A stretch of DNA of 64,000 nucleotides from an uncultured Bacteroidota bacterium (GTDB lineage Bacteria > Bacteroidota > Bacteroidia > Flavobacteriales_F > PHOS-HE28): contig CADEDY010000006.1 of assembly GCA_902826215.1 (NCBI GenBank), positions 45,202-109,201 on the forward strand, written 5' to 3'. The notes under the pieces are model-generated. The model did no database searches. It saw only the letters and a program-made list of their open reading frames with translations, and was not told where the DNA came from. Below, piece by piece: positions 35,953-46,600 of the stretch. The stretch's first letter is position 1, and every line of letters starts with the position of its first letter. The translations under genes were made by a program, and so were the position numbers.

Positions 35953-37263
35953 ATGAAGGCGCGCACGCTCAAGTCCACCAAGGTCAATGTGATCACGCTA
36001 GGTTGCTCGAAGAACACCTTCGACAGCGAGGTGATGATGGCCCAGCTCAAGGCCAATGGTATCGCTGTGGATCATGAAAGCGACAGTGGTGAGCACAACG
36101 TGGTCGTGATCAATACCTGCGGCTTCATCGATAATGCCAAGCAGGAGAGCATTGATACCATCCTGAGCTACGCGAAGGCAAAGGACGAGGGTCTTGTGGA
36201 GAAGGTGTATGTGACGGGCTGCCTCAGCCAACGCTATGCCCCCGAACTGAAGGAGGGCATACCGCAAGTGGATGCTTGGTTCGGTACCCGCGATCTGCCT
36301 CGGTTGCTGAAGACCCTGAAAGCCGACTACAAGCATGAACTGGTCGGCGAGCGCTTGCTTACGACGCCAGCGCATTATGCGTACTTCAAGATCAGTGAGG
36401 GGTGCGACCGCAAATGCAGCTTCTGTGCGATCCCGCTCATGCGTGGCAAGCACGTGAGCACGCCTATCGAGCAGTTGGTCTCCAATGCAAAGAACTTGGC
36501 CGCTCAAGGAGTGAAGGAGTTGATCCTGATCGCCCAGGACCTGACCTATTATGGTTTGGATATCTACAAGAAGCGGAACATCGATGAGTTGGTATCACAT
36601 CTCAGCGACCTGGAAGGCATCGAGTGGATACGCTTGCACTATGCGTTCCCTTCTGGTTTCCCAATGGAAGTGTTGGACGTGATGCGGGAGCGGAGCAACG
36701 TGTGCAACTACCTGGACATGCCTTTGCAGCATGGAAGTACCCGCATGCTCACCCGGATGCGTCGCGGGATCACGCAGGAGAAGACCGAAGCTCTAGTGAA
36801 CACCATCCGTGAGAAAGTACCGGGTATTGCCATCCGAACGACCCTGATCAGTGGTTTCCCCGGTGAGACCCCGGCCGATCACGACGACAACCTCGGATGG
36901 ATCGAGCGCATGCGATTCGACCGACTCGGTGCCTTCACGTACAGTCACGAAGAAGATACGCATGCCCATACCATGGAGGACGATGTGCCTTCAGAAGTGA
37001 AGCAGGAGCGGGCCCAGGAGGTGATGGAACTGCAAGGAGGGATCAGCTACGAGCTGAATCAGGCCAAGGTGGGTAAGGTCTTCAAAGTCCTCGTGGACAA
37101 GGCCGAGAGTGGCCATTACATCGCACGCACGGAGTTCGATTCACCGGAGGTGGACAATGAAGTACTGATCCCCACGGAGGGCAATTACCTCCGGATAGGA
37201 GACTTTGCGGAGGTGCGGATCACCGAGGCGAACGAACACGACCTGCGGGCAGAGGTGGCCTGA
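35953..37263 (+). CDS. rimO: Ribosomal protein S12 methylthiotransferase RimO
   Basis: This 436-residue radical-SAM enzyme has an N-terminal UPF0004 domain with cluster cysteines C18, C56 and C90. The radical-SAM motif C151-x3-C155-x2-C158 (GCDRKCSFC) sits in the TIM-barrel part, and a C-terminal TRAM domain begins around 370. It adds a methylthio group to Asp88/89 of ribosomal protein S12. The block HYAFPSGFPMEVLDVM fits RimO rather than MiaB. Length matches the family (about 430-440). It is divergent from the response regulator with a 260-base gap holding only promoter signals. Confidence 0.95.
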   Translation: MKARTLKSTKVNVITLGCSKNTFDSEVMMAQLKANGIAVDHESDSGEHNVVVINTCGFIDNAKQESIDTILSYAKAKDEGLVEKVYVTGCLSQRYAPELKEGIPQVDAWFGTRDLPRLLKTLKADYKHELVGERLLTTPAHYAYFKISEGCDRKCSFCAIPLMRGKHVSTPIEQLVSNAKNLAAQGVKELILIAQDLTYYGLDIYKKRNIDELVSHLSDLEGIEWIRLHYAFPSGFPMEVLDVMRERSNVCNYLDMPLQHGSTRMLTRMRRGITQEKTEALVNTIREKVPGIAIRTTLISGFPGETPADHDDNLGWIERMRFDRLGAFTYSHEEDTHAHTMEDDVPSEVKQERAQEVMELQGGISYELNQAKVGKVFKVLVDKAESGHYIARTEFDSPEVDNEVLIPTEGNYLRIGDFAEVRITEANEHDLRAEVA

Positions 37264-37281
37264 CCCTGTGGTCCGCAAATA

Positions 37282-37311
37282 CGAAAAGGGCCGCCAGAAC
37301 GACCCTTTTCG
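37282..37311. terminator. Bidirectional-looking terminator hairpin
   Basis: CGAAAAGGG (37282-37290) pairs with CCCTTTTCG (37303-37311). It lies between the convergent ends of rimO (19 bases away) and the response regulator (43 bases away), with A-rich and T-rich stem bases that would serve either strand. Confidence 0.75.
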
Positions 37312-37353
37312 GCGTGGATACGGCGGGAGAGGGCCGTGTTCCAACGGATGTGT

Positions 37354-37992
37354 TCACCGTCCGAAATAGCGATTCACGGCCTCGGTACGGTTCTGTACAT
37401 GTAACTTCTCGTAGATGCGGTGGATGTGCTGCTTCACCGTACCGACCGCGATGCCCAATCGATCGGCGATCTCCTTATATAGAAGGCCCTGGGCGAGTAG
37501 TTCCAACACGGCGTGTTCACGTTCGGAAAGGTCATCTTCACTTAGGTGGGAGCGCTCATGAAGTGGGCGGAAATGTTGCACCACCCGGCGCGCCACATGT
37601 GCGCTCATCGGTGATCCTCCTTGGGCAAGCTCGCGCACGGCTTCCAGGATCTGGTCCGGTGTGGAACTCTTCAGGATGTAACCGTTCGCGCCGGCCTTCA
37701 ATGCTTCGAATACACGGTGGTCGTCGTCATGGACCGTGTACATGAGGAATTGGGTGCCCTTGCAACGCTCGCTCAGTTGCCGTACACAATCGATCCCGCT
37801 CTGACCAGGCAAGTTTATGTCCATGATCACCACATCCGGAAAGGATCCGTGCAAGCGCAGCAACGCATCCTCGGCGTTCGAATGCACACTGAACGGCTCC
37901 ATGCCATCCTCGAAGATGAACAGCGAATGCAAGGTTTCGCGGATCGTGGTGTCGTCTTCCACGATGCTCACAAGGAGGTCGCCCTTCTTCAT
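37354..37992 (-). CDS. LuxR/NarL-type response regulator
   Basis: This 212-residue protein has a receiver domain with acidic D13/D14 (VEDDT), phospho-acceptor D58 (VVIMDINLPG), T86 (MYTVHD) and K108 (ILKSS). A C-terminal LuxR helix-turn-helix follows (LSEREHAVLELLAQGLLYKEIADRL in part, VGTVKQHIHRIYEKLHV). It overlaps the sensor kinase by four bases and is its obvious partner. It ends the minus-strand run DUF962-C1 peptidase-kinase-regulator. Confidence 0.93.
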   Translation of the reverse strand: MKKGDLLVSIVEDDTTIRETLHSLFIFEDGMEPFSVHSNAEDALLRLHGSFPDVVIMDINLPGQSGIDCVRQLSERCKGTQFLMYTVHDDDHRVFEALKAGANGYILKSSTPDQILEAVRELAQGGSPMSAHVARRVVQHFRPLHERSHLSEDDLSEREHAVLELLAQGLLYKEIADRLGIAVGTVKQHIHRIYEKLHVQNRTEAVNRYFGR

Positions 37993-39917
37993 GAAGGCGA
38001 AGATGCGGCGTCCAAGGCGTTGCTTGCAATAGAACCTTTGTTACCTGCTAGGGGGATGTACAGGCGAAGCCGTGTTCCTTCGATACGGGGATCGGCATCC
38101 TTCTCTTCTGCGGATTCCACGCGGAACGAACCGCCCAGGACCTCCATGCGACGCGCCATGTTCCGGAGTCCATTTCCAACCCCAAGGTCAGCGTTCCGGG
38201 GCAACCCGCTCCCGTTATCGATGATGGAGATCGTTAGGCTTTCGACCTGACACCCGATCGCGATGCGCACTTCACTTGCCCCTGCGTGCTTCACGATGTT
38301 ATGCAAGGCCTCTTTCACCACAAGCAGAACGTTCCGGCGTTGTTGGGCACTCAACAAGGTTTCCGGTATATCATCGGGTACGAGCAGGTCGAACGCCAGC
38401 TCATTTTCATCCAAATAGCTGCGCGCATAGTTGCTTACATAGGCTATGAGATCAGCCATGCTGCGTTGATCCGCATTCATGGTCCAGATGATCTGACGCA
38501 TGTTCACGATCAGTTCACCAGCCGTGTTGGATAACTGGTTGAGGAACCTGCGTTTCTCCGGGTCGCTCTCCTTGCGCAGTGCCATCTCGCTGCGCAGTTT
38601 CAAGGCGCTCAATCCAGCACCTAGGTCGTCGTGCATGTCCCTTCCAACTTCTTCGCGAATGCGTAGTTCGGCAATGGTCTGCTCATGCTGAAGTCGCAGA
38701 ACCTCGCTATCCGCCAAACGCGCCTGGGCGCGCTGGCGGCTCCGCAGGACCAAGAACAGCGAAACGATGATCGAGAGGATCACCACGGTCGACACAGTGA
38801 GTATCATTCTTCGTTCCCGCTCGCTCTTGAGGTCTTCTGCGATCCGTTCACGTTGCAACTGCGCCATGGCCAGTTCCGAATCCGATCGGATCAGATCGGC
38901 CTGGGTGCGAAGCGATGTACGGATGTTGCTGGCAGTGATCAAACTATCGATGCGGTGCCATTCAGCCAAGCGGTCCAGTGCGCGGTCCAAGGCACCAAGG
39001 TCCTGGTAGATCCGAGAAGCGCGGCGTACGAAATTCCTTTGGGTGACCAACCCGACACTTTCCCGGTGGCGCTGCAGATCCGCTTCGGCTGAATCCAACG
39101 CGGAAAGCGCTTGTTGTTCCTGTTGATCGGCTGCCATGGCCTCTGCGCGACCTACGCGGGCGTCCACCCCGATATCATGATCCCGAGCCGAATCCGCGAT
39201 CCTGATGGCCTTTTCGTAGAATCCTTCGGCCTTCTTCGCATCCTTTTCCTTGAGCGATAGATTCCCTAACGACCACAGGGCAACGGCTACGGCACGCGGA
39301 GTCCCGGCCGATCGAGCGAGTTCCAATGATCGGGTCAAGTGGTACCGCGCACTATCCAATTCGCCAATGGCCGTCAGGTAGCTGCCCATGTTGCCATGGA
39401 TATGATGCAACTCGCTCAACGGATACCTTGCTTTCGGGTGGGTCGGGAACCAGGCCAGGGCTTGGCGCAAGTACGGGAGTGCATCGCGGCTATCCTGGAT
39501 GTTCTCGTGCAACAGGCCCTTCATGTTGAACACGTTTGCGATCATCGTGCTATCGCCCCTGTTCAGCGCCAGATCCATGCAGGTATTGAGGTCGCGCATG
39601 GCTTCGTTGAACAAGCCTTCATAGTAAAGGACTTCGGCGCGATAGGACAGGAGGTAGTACCGGAACTCCGGATCCACATGGGCGTTCTCATAGGAGAGTG
39701 CCTCGCGGAGATGACGCATGGAGGAGTCCGCGTGGAACGCATCCATCATGAGCAGGATCCGCTCAAGACTTCGATCCGCCACAGTGTCCGGGAATGGTGG
39801 GAGCTGTTGCATAGCAACGCTTACCCGTTGTTGCGCAGGCACGGAAAACCCGAGCACCCAACAACCTACGACCAAGAGGATCCGCAGTGCACGTTCCATG
39901 GTCGCCTTTCCGATCAT
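37989..39917 (-). CDS. TPR-containing sensor histidine kinase (HisKA_3 type)
   Basis: This 642-residue protein has a signal peptide (ending PAQQ), a periplasmic TPR region (about 40-330), a membrane helix (about 373-395, VSTVVILSIIVSLFLVL) and a NarX/DegS-type kinase. The H-box is EEVGRDMHDDLGAGLSALKL, and the HATPase has VVKEALHNIVKHA and IDNGSGLP plus GNGLRNMARR. It has no other sensor domain. It starts six bases after the C1 peptidase stop and overlaps the response regulator, so it forms part of one operon. The ATG at 39917 or 39899 could be used. Confidence 0.92.
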   Translation of the reverse strand: MIGKATMERALRILLVVGCWVLGFSVPAQQRVSVAMQQLPPFPDTVADRSLERILLMMDAFHADSSMRHLREALSYENAHVDPEFRYYLLSYRAEVLYYEGLFNEAMRDLNTCMDLALNRGDSTMIANVFNMKGLLHENIQDSRDALPYLRQALAWFPTHPKARYPLSELHHIHGNMGSYLTAIGELDSARYHLTRSLELARSAGTPRAVAVALWSLGNLSLKEKDAKKAEGFYEKAIRIADSARDHDIGVDARVGRAEAMAADQQEQQALSALDSAEADLQRHRESVGLVTQRNFVRRASRIYQDLGALDRALDRLAEWHRIDSLITASNIRTSLRTQADLIRSDSELAMAQLQRERIAEDLKSERERRMILTVSTVVILSIIVSLFLVLRSRQRAQARLADSEVLRLQHEQTIAELRIREEVGRDMHDDLGAGLSALKLRSEMALRKESDPEKRRFLNQLSNTAGELIVNMRQIIWTMNADQRSMADLIAYVSNYARSYLDENELAFDLLVPDDIPETLLSAQQRRNVLLVVKEALHNIVKHAGASEVRIAIGCQVESLTISIIDNGSGLPRNADLGVGNGLRNMARRMEVLGGSFRVESAEEKDADPRIEGTRLRLYIPLAGNKGSIASNALDAASSPS

Positions 39918-39923
39918 CCCGGG

Positions 39924-41492
39924 TCAGCGTTTCTCCAACTCGAGAATGATCGCCAGGGCGTTCTTTCCTGCATCGCTCACCGCTCCGATGGTTTCGCCAT
40001 CCTTGAATTGCACGTTCGCGCTCAATTCCTCACCCAGAACAGCTTTCAGCTTAGCATCGAGACCTTGAGCGGGGCTTGCCAGCATGGCTTCGTTCAGCTT
40101 CGGATAGTCGAAGGGCTGGTTGGTCACTAGCACGGCCATGACATCCAAATTGCCTTCATCATCGGCCATCAGGCTGTGGTCGCTGGGGAAAAGGCGAGTG
40201 CCCGTAATGCCGCAATAGGGCGAATGCTTCGGGGTGTAGGGGAATAGCACATAGGTCCTACCATCTGCTTCTTGGCCGAACACGTAGGTGTAGCACTCCG
40301 CGTTATTCGTCACCTCGATCTTGAACTTGCTGCCTTTGGCGATCGGTGTGGTGCTCCGGAACACGTTGCCGCCCACATTGCGCAGAGGTATGTTGTTCTT
40401 GGTCGCATTGTCCACGAAGCCGAATCGAATATCGAACCGGCTGGGCCTCACATCGGCGCCTTCGCCTTGTGGGTAGACCGCGTACGCTTCCTTGGCGAAG
40501 TGGTCGAAGGCCTGGTAGGGGACCCATGCCAATCCGTTCTTGCCCCATTCGGGTCCCCAACTGTTCATGATCTGGAAGCCGCCCGAATCACCGAATTTGA
40601 AATCGTCGTAACCGATCACGCACATGGCGTGGCCGCCGAAGCCACGTTGCTGGGCATCGCTTTCGGTCGGGATCCATTCTTCACGGCCTGCCATGTCCTG
40701 CATGAACGTGCCACCTACCATCATGCCGATAACGATGGGTGAGCCTTGCGCGAGGTGTTGTTTCATGGCCAGCATATCGGTGCGTTGCTCGTCGGCACCC
40801 AAGGTCAGTCGTTGGAAGCCCTTGATCCGGTAGGGCATGGCCTGCTGCTTGTCCTGATCGCTGGGGAGCTTCGAGCAGTTCTGGTCGGTGTAGGCGAATT
40901 TGCTGAAAGGAAGAGCGCCGTTCTTCAGCATCTGCTCCATGGCCCGGTAGATGTACGAGCCTTGGCAGTCGCTGTTATCGATCTTGATCTGGTTGTAGGT
41001 GTACGAAGGACTGAATGCGGTACTCTTCGGATCGGCGCCTGTGGCCTTGGCCTGAACGATCGTGCGTGCCGCGTATGCACTGGCCCACGCCACACAGCTG
41101 CCTTGCTGCCCTTGGTTCAGGCGGGGCGGTGCGAATTGTGCCAAGGAAACGCGCTCCGGCAGCGGGTTCTTCACGTTGTCCGCCAACGGTTCATAGACCT
41201 CGGCCTGGTCGTACAACTTCGGGTCGAATTCAGCACCCGTGCTCAACCCTGCCAGTTGACTGATCATGTCGCCGCCGCCGCTGTTCTTGCCGATGAAGAA
41301 CCACCAAAGAGCGCCGAGGATGAGCACCACGATCAACAGCTTGGGCTTCTTGATCAAGAAGCCGAGGACCATAGGGAGAAGGCTGCCAAGGCCACCACCC
41401 ATGCCAGCTCCACCACTGGACGAGCGGCGAGGACCGGGGTTGGAAACGCGACGGTTACTGCCGTCGTTGTCGGGTACCATACGAATGGCCAT
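39924..41492 (-). CDS. C1-family (papain-like) cysteine peptidase, membrane anchored
   Basis: This 522-residue protein has a Gly/Ser-rich N-terminus, one membrane helix (about 50-67) and a papain-fold domain with QGSCVAWA (C133), GGHAMCVIGYDD (H288) and MNSWGPEWG (N310). A C-terminal domain with DUF4384-like strands (SKFKIEVTNNAECYTYVF and later VLFPY) follows. Catalytic residues are intact, so it should be active, with the catalytic part on the far side of the membrane. Its stop lies six bases before the start of a histidine kinase, which links a protease to a two-component system. Target unknown. Confidence 0.88.
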   Translation of the reverse strand: MAIRMVPDNDGSNRRVSNPGPRRSSSGGAGMGGGLGSLLPMVLGFLIKKPKLLIVVLILGALWWFFIGKNSGGGDMISQLAGLSTGAEFDPKLYDQAEVYEPLADNVKNPLPERVSLAQFAPPRLNQGQQGSCVAWASAYAARTIVQAKATGADPKSTAFSPSYTYNQIKIDNSDCQGSYIYRAMEQMLKNGALPFSKFAYTDQNCSKLPSDQDKQQAMPYRIKGFQRLTLGADEQRTDMLAMKQHLAQGSPIVIGMMVGGTFMQDMAGREEWIPTESDAQQRGFGGHAMCVIGYDDFKFGDSGGFQIMNSWGPEWGKNGLAWVPYQAFDHFAKEAYAVYPQGEGADVRPSRFDIRFGFVDNATKNNIPLRNVGGNVFRSTTPIAKGSKFKIEVTNNAECYTYVFGQEADGRTYVLFPYTPKHSPYCGITGTRLFPSDHSLMADDEGNLDVMAVLVTNQPFDYPKLNEAMLASPAQGLDAKLKAVLGEELSANVQFKDGETIGAVSDAGKNALAIILELEKR

Positions 41493-41531
41493 GCTGAAGA
41501 ATGTATTGGTAGGGTTGTGCGAAGCGGTGGA

Positions 41532-41864
41532 TCAGGACTTCGGTCGGAAGTGTTCTTTTCCGATCAATAGACGCCAAAAGAGAATGAAGTCACCTGCCAA
41601 ACTGTAGAAAGGGTATTGGAACGTGGCAGGTTTGTTCCGTTCGAAGAAACCGTGGCCTACCCAAGCGAAGCCATATCCACCAACGGGGATCAGGACGAGC
41701 CACCACGCATTGCGGGTGATCAGTGCAAGGAGGATCCATACCGCGATCAGTCCGGTTCCGATGAAATGGAGGACTCGGCAGGTCGTGTCCTTGTGCTCGC
41801 TCAGGTAGTACGGGAGGAACTCCTGCAACGAGGCATAGCGCGGCGTGGAACGATCCTCTGTCAT
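41532..41864 (-). CDS. DUF962 (Mpo1-like) membrane protein
   Basis: This 110-residue protein from ATG 41864 shows the DUF962 pattern: LPYYLSEHKD, RVLHFIGTGLI, then GYGFAWVGHGFFERNKPATF and YPFYSLAGDFILFW. There are three helices and three conserved histidines (SEH, LHF, VGH), as in yeast Mpo1, a 2-hydroxy fatty acid dioxygenase. Whether the bacterial form has the same activity is inference. The longer frame to 41969 overlaps the bshC promoter region. It lies 39 bases upstream of the C1 peptidase, on the same strand. Confidence 0.85.
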   Translation of the reverse strand: MTEDRSTPRYASLQEFLPYYLSEHKDTTCRVLHFIGTGLIAVWILLALITRNAWWLVLIPVGGYGFAWVGHGFFERNKPATFQYPFYSLAGDFILFWRLLIGKEHFRPKS

Positions 41865-41981
41865 GGGGTCACGGTGTCGTTCCGAAATTAGGGTTTCAGC
41901 CGCCACGAAGTTCCTCTTCGGAATGGTGCACGGCTCTTCTGAGCAAAAGTCGACCATCTCTGGCACCACGAGGTGCTCCGC

Positions 41982-41989
41982 TACCTTTG
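41982..41989 (+). promoter_or_regulatory. -7 promoter box of bshC, leader almost absent
   Basis: TACCTTTG is an exact TAnnTTTG match only eight bases before the bshC ATG at 41998, so the transcript would start at or next to the start codon. No TTG -33 box is visible at normal spacing. Confidence 0.5.
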
Positions 41990-41997
41990 ACGCCTCG

Positions 41998-43581
41998 ATG
42001 GAAGTTCACCACATTCCTTATGCGTCCACGGGGCGTTTCTCACAAGCCGTGATCGATCATTTGGCCAACGATCCTTTCGCGCGGGAATTCCTTCCGAAGT
42101 CACCTGACCTGAATGGAATTGCAGAAGCTGCTGGTGAGCGTCAGTTCTCGATCCGGGACAGAACCACCCTTTGCGATACCCTGGATCGTCAGCACGGCGG
42201 TCATGAATTGCATGCTGCTGTCAGCGCCAACCTCAAGCGACTCCGCCAAGGTGATGCGTTGACCGTTACGACCGGCCATCAAATCTGCCTGTTCACGGGG
42301 CCGCTCTATGTTCCCTACAAGATCCTGAACACGATCCGGTTGGCGAAGGCTGCGGAAGAGCGGCTGCAACGTCCTGTGGTCCCTGTGTTCTGGATGGCTA
42401 CGGAGGATCATGATCTGGCGGAAGTGGACCACGCCTTCATCAACGACCAGAAGATCCAATGGAAGACCAACGCTGCAGGTGCCGTGGGACGCATGAAGTT
42501 GATCGGTATTGAAGGAGCCGTGGAAGAAGCGATCGCCGCCATGGGTATGGGCGAGTATGCGAATGAAATGGCTGACCTGTTGCGCGCTTGTTATCGAGAA
42601 GGAGCGACTCTTGCCGAAGCCACGCGGAGCTTCGTTCTTGCTCTGTTCGGTCGTTTCGGCATCGTTACGGTGGATGGTGATGACCCTGCCTTGAAGCGGC
42701 TCTTCGCTCCCGTGATGCGCGAGGAATTGCTGAACCAAGTAACGCAACGGACTGTGGCCTATGCCAACGAGCGGATCGAAGCGCGCTACCCGGTCCAGGC
42801 ACACGCCCGGGAGATCAATCTCTTTCATCTGCGGCCGGGACATCGTTCGCGGATCATAATGGAAGGAGATCACTTCGTTGCATTGGATGGCGGTCCGAAG
42901 TGGACGACCGACCAGATGCTTCACGAATTGGAAGTACACCCCGAGGACTTTTCCCCCAATGTGCTGCTGCGGCCGATCTATCAGGAGACGGTGCTCCCCA
43001 ACATAGCGTACATCGGTGGAGGAGGGGAACTGGCCTATTGGATGCAGTTGCGGTGGTTGTTCCAAGGCATGCAAGTACCCATACCGGTGGTCATGCTTCG
43101 GACCAGTGCGGGTACCATTCCTGAAAAGCGGCTACGGCAGTGGTTGGATCTGGGCGCACAGGAAGTGGACCTCTTCGCACCGTTGGACGAGATCAAGTCC
43201 AACGTGGCCACTGAGCGGGCTACTTTTTCAACCGACGTAAAGGACGAGGTCGAACAATTGGACCGTACATATGCCGCTCTGGCCGAACGAGCCATTGCAG
43301 CCGATCCGACGTTGAAGAATGCGGTTGACGCGCGACGCGTCCAAGCGGTTCGGGGTGTTGAGCGGATCCAGAAAGGATTGATCCGTGCAGCGAAACGCGA
43401 CCAACACATAGCCATGCAACGCATGGATGCAGCGCACGCCGCTTTGTTCCCGAGCGGAGGTCTTCAGGAAAGGAGGGCGAACATGTTACCCGCACTGGCC
43501 GCAAAAGGGCCAGACGTCCTCGAAGAGTGGCTGGATCTTCTGGATCCGCTGGATCATCGATTCGCACTTATCGTGGACTAG
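41998..43581 (+). CDS. bshC: Bacillithiol biosynthesis cysteine-adding enzyme BshC
   Basis: This 527-residue protein shows the BshC blocks: TGHQICLFTGPLYVPYKI (nucleotide-binding part), PVFWMATEDHDLAEVDH, FSPNVLLRPIYQETVLPNIAYIGGGGELAYW in pieces, and a C-terminal helical part starting LQERRANMLP. BshC joins cysteine to GlcN-malate to make bacillithiol, a low-molecular-weight thiol in some Bacteroidota. The bshA and bshB genes are not in the window. The ORF can be read from 41845, but ATG 41998 directly precedes the conserved start. It is convergent with the T9SS type A gene 28 bases away. Confidence 0.92.
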   Translation: MEVHHIPYASTGRFSQAVIDHLANDPFAREFLPKSPDLNGIAEAAGERQFSIRDRTTLCDTLDRQHGGHELHAAVSANLKRLRQGDALTVTTGHQICLFTGPLYVPYKILNTIRLAKAAEERLQRPVVPVFWMATEDHDLAEVDHAFINDQKIQWKTNAAGAVGRMKLIGIEGAVEEAIAAMGMGEYANEMADLLRACYREGATLAEATRSFVLALFGRFGIVTVDGDDPALKRLFAPVMREELLNQVTQRTVAYANERIEARYPVQAHAREINLFHLRPGHRSRIIMEGDHFVALDGGPKWTTDQMLHELEVHPEDFSPNVLLRPIYQETVLPNIAYIGGGGELAYWMQLRWLFQGMQVPIPVVMLRTSAGTIPEKRLRQWLDLGAQEVDLFAPLDEIKSNVATERATFSTDVKDEVEQLDRTYAALAERAIAADPTLKNAVDARRVQAVRGVERIQKGLIRAAKRDQHIAMQRMDAAHAALFPSGGLQERRANMLPALAAKGPDVLEEWLDLLDPLDHRFALIVD

Positions 43582-43609
43582 CGCGACGATCTGCGGCCTG
43601 AAGCACTTC

Positions 43610-46600
43610 TCAATAAACGAACCGGGTGCTTTCCACGCGATCACCGTTGTGCAAGCGCATCAGGTAAGCTCCGCGTGAAAGGGCCAGTCCGTTCAGTTCG
43701 GTGCGTCCATCCATGGTGGTGCTGCCACCAACGATCAAGCGACCGGTCATGTCCATCAGTTCATACCTACTGCCCGCCGGGAATCCATGCACGGCCGTCA
43801 GGACATCGGCGGTGCCGAAGACCACCAATGGCCGTTGATCCAGATCGCCTAACAGCACGGCTACCACTTGGGACAGGGTGCTTTCGCCATTGAAGTCCGT
43901 TTGACGCAATCGGTAGTAGCTCAGGCCAGGGTAGGGGGATCGATCCAACTCGGCATAGTCCAAAGGCACATTGCTGTAACGCGCGCCAGGAACGTCCATC
44001 ACCGGCTCGAAATGAAGTCCGTCCCGGCTACGCTCCACCGTGAACAGTTCGTTCTCATACTCGGAAGCTGTGGTCCACCTCAGCTTCACAACGGCCCCTT
44101 CAGGCTCCGCTGTGAATCGCACCAGCGTGATGGGCAATGGATTATTCGCCGTGATGGAGGCCAGGGTCCACGGAGTCAACGTTGCGTTGAAGATGGATTC
44201 GGATGCGGCTGTCGGAATGGAACCCGCGAGGATGGTGCCGCTCGCGCCGCCATTGCCTCTATCGCGCCACAGGCCAGGTGCAGGTAGGGCGGTGTCATCC
44301 CAGCGGGCCACACGGAGTTCGGTGAGCATGTCAACACCACAGCTCGCAGGCGCTTCCCACGTGAGAACGATGGTCGCATTCGGGGTACTCGCACTGCGGT
44401 CGATCGTCCAATATTCACATTGACTGATGTGGTGCAGGGTGGGCTCCATGGGGATGCCGATGGTGTAAGCATCCACAGGGAAATACTCGGCCTTGAAGGC
44501 GCTGGTGGCAACGCCTGTGACCCCTTGCACACCACAGGGCCGCAGATCATTGCCTTTGCCAACCGGGAAAGTGAAGTCCGTCAGACCGATCTTCTCCATC
44601 GGGCCGTTCACGAAGCTGTTGTCCGTTGCGTTGATCCAACTACTGCCTGCCCGCATGGAAAGCAACGAGGTTGCGCTGGTGTTGATACGACCACTGGAGA
44701 GGTCCAGAACTCCACGCACGGCGACCGGGTTGTTCAAATTCAGATCACCACTGGACTTGGAGACCGTAAGTCCCCCGAATACCTCTTGGAATCCAGCCGT
44801 GGACACACTTTGCGCACCGGCTCCGTTGAAGGCGATCGTACCGTTCAGTTCGTCCAGCGTGGCTTCCGTGGGGCCATCGTTCTGGTAATTCCCACCAATG
44901 TAGATCGTGCCGCCTGCAGCACCTCCATTCACATCCACCCAACCACCTTGGCCTATGGTGAAGTTCCCCGAGAAGCTCACCGTGTTGCCGGGTAGCTCGT
45001 TCCGCAGCAAGGCCTCGTAGGAGCTGGGTGTTACCCCTTGCACAGCGCACGTTGTGGCGGTGAGTGTACTGTTCCCCAACACCGTGGTGGAAATGAGCCC
45101 GCCGGCATTGGTGCGTTGTATCGTCAGCGGACCGCCAATGGCCAAGCTGCTTGAATTCTGGATCGTGAGGTTGCGTGCAGCACCGCTATTGGTCTGCACC
45201 AAGGAAGCGCACACGGCATTGCCCCCGGCAGTGACTCCAACGATACAGTGGTTGTTCGCCGTTTCATCGATCCGAACGTTGGTCGTGGTGATCGGCACAC
45301 GGGCATCGTCCCAATTCTTGCAATCGAACCAATCCGAACTGGAGGCGGTACCTCTCCAAAGCCCTGGTACGAAACCACCTGCCGTGATCGGAAGGATGGG
45401 AGCACTCGTCCAGTTCGGAATGGCGCCGTTATATCCACTGCAATTCGCATACGTGGTCCAATAAGAAGGATTGTCCACGCGGATCACCCAATTGCGTTGG
45501 GTGTCGATGGTCATCGGACCGGTGTACTTGTTGAAGTCAGAGGCACCGGTAGGGGCCATGCTGAAACAGATCATGCCCAAAGGCAGGTTGCTGCGCTGGT
45601 TCCCAGCCGGGCTTCCACAGGTAGCGCTCCATGGGAAAGAGGGGTTCGTGCTGAAACCGTAAAGCACGGCTCCCGTGTATTGTGCGTCATGTCCCCCGAC
45701 CGTATTGGTCGTCCATGCACCGCCTTGCATGAAGAAGATCTGATCTCCTCCTGCGTTCATGTTCAGGGTCGTTGCACCGTTCAGTGAAGTGCAGGTCCAG
45801 CCTGCATCCGGGCCGATGCCTGTAACGTTCCCCGCGCCGAATGAATTCTGTATTCGGAAGGTGATCACTTGACCTTCGGGAATAGCGACCCCGGTCCGCG
45901 TCATTTCCACGGTTCCCTCGGTATTGCCCCACCGATTGGCGATGCACCTTTCCCAACCATTGTCGGTGAGAATGATCTTGGTTCCGTATTCGATCTGCTT
46001 GAAACTGAAGAAGCTGATGCGGTCCTCACCGGAGCTTCCTCCGGGACAACCTGCGTTGTTCGCGTTCACACCCACAATGACCAGATCACCGGCCGTAAGC
46101 GTGGTCGGGAAGTTGTCATTGTCTCCGATATTCAGGCTCGCGACCGTATTCGTCGCGCCAATAGAGAATCCTGCCGAAACGCCAACAATGGTAAAGGTGA
46201 CGTTCTCGGTCAGTTCGGTCAACGCATCGTCCCAAACTGTTGCTGTAATGCTCGGGTTCAAAGTTCCTGCTGGAACGTTGAGGATCATTGTGGTGCCTGC
46301 GGTCGCAGGGTTGGTGACCAGATCGCCGCCGAATCCCGGCAAGCCATACACCGCCCCCGTTCCGAAAGTCACTTGGATCGTTACCGTTACGGCCGTTGGC
46401 ACAGCCGGTGCCGGGCTGATGTTCATGTTGAACGTGACCACGCATCCGCACTCCAAAGTGGTCAACGACGTAGTCGTGAAACTCACGGATGGCAGACCGT
46501 CATTATCCTGTATCGTCTCAGTATGTATGACGTTCACACCGATGATGAGGTCATTGGTGGTGGAAGTGATCGAATAGGTAATGGTCTCGTTGCCTTCGTC

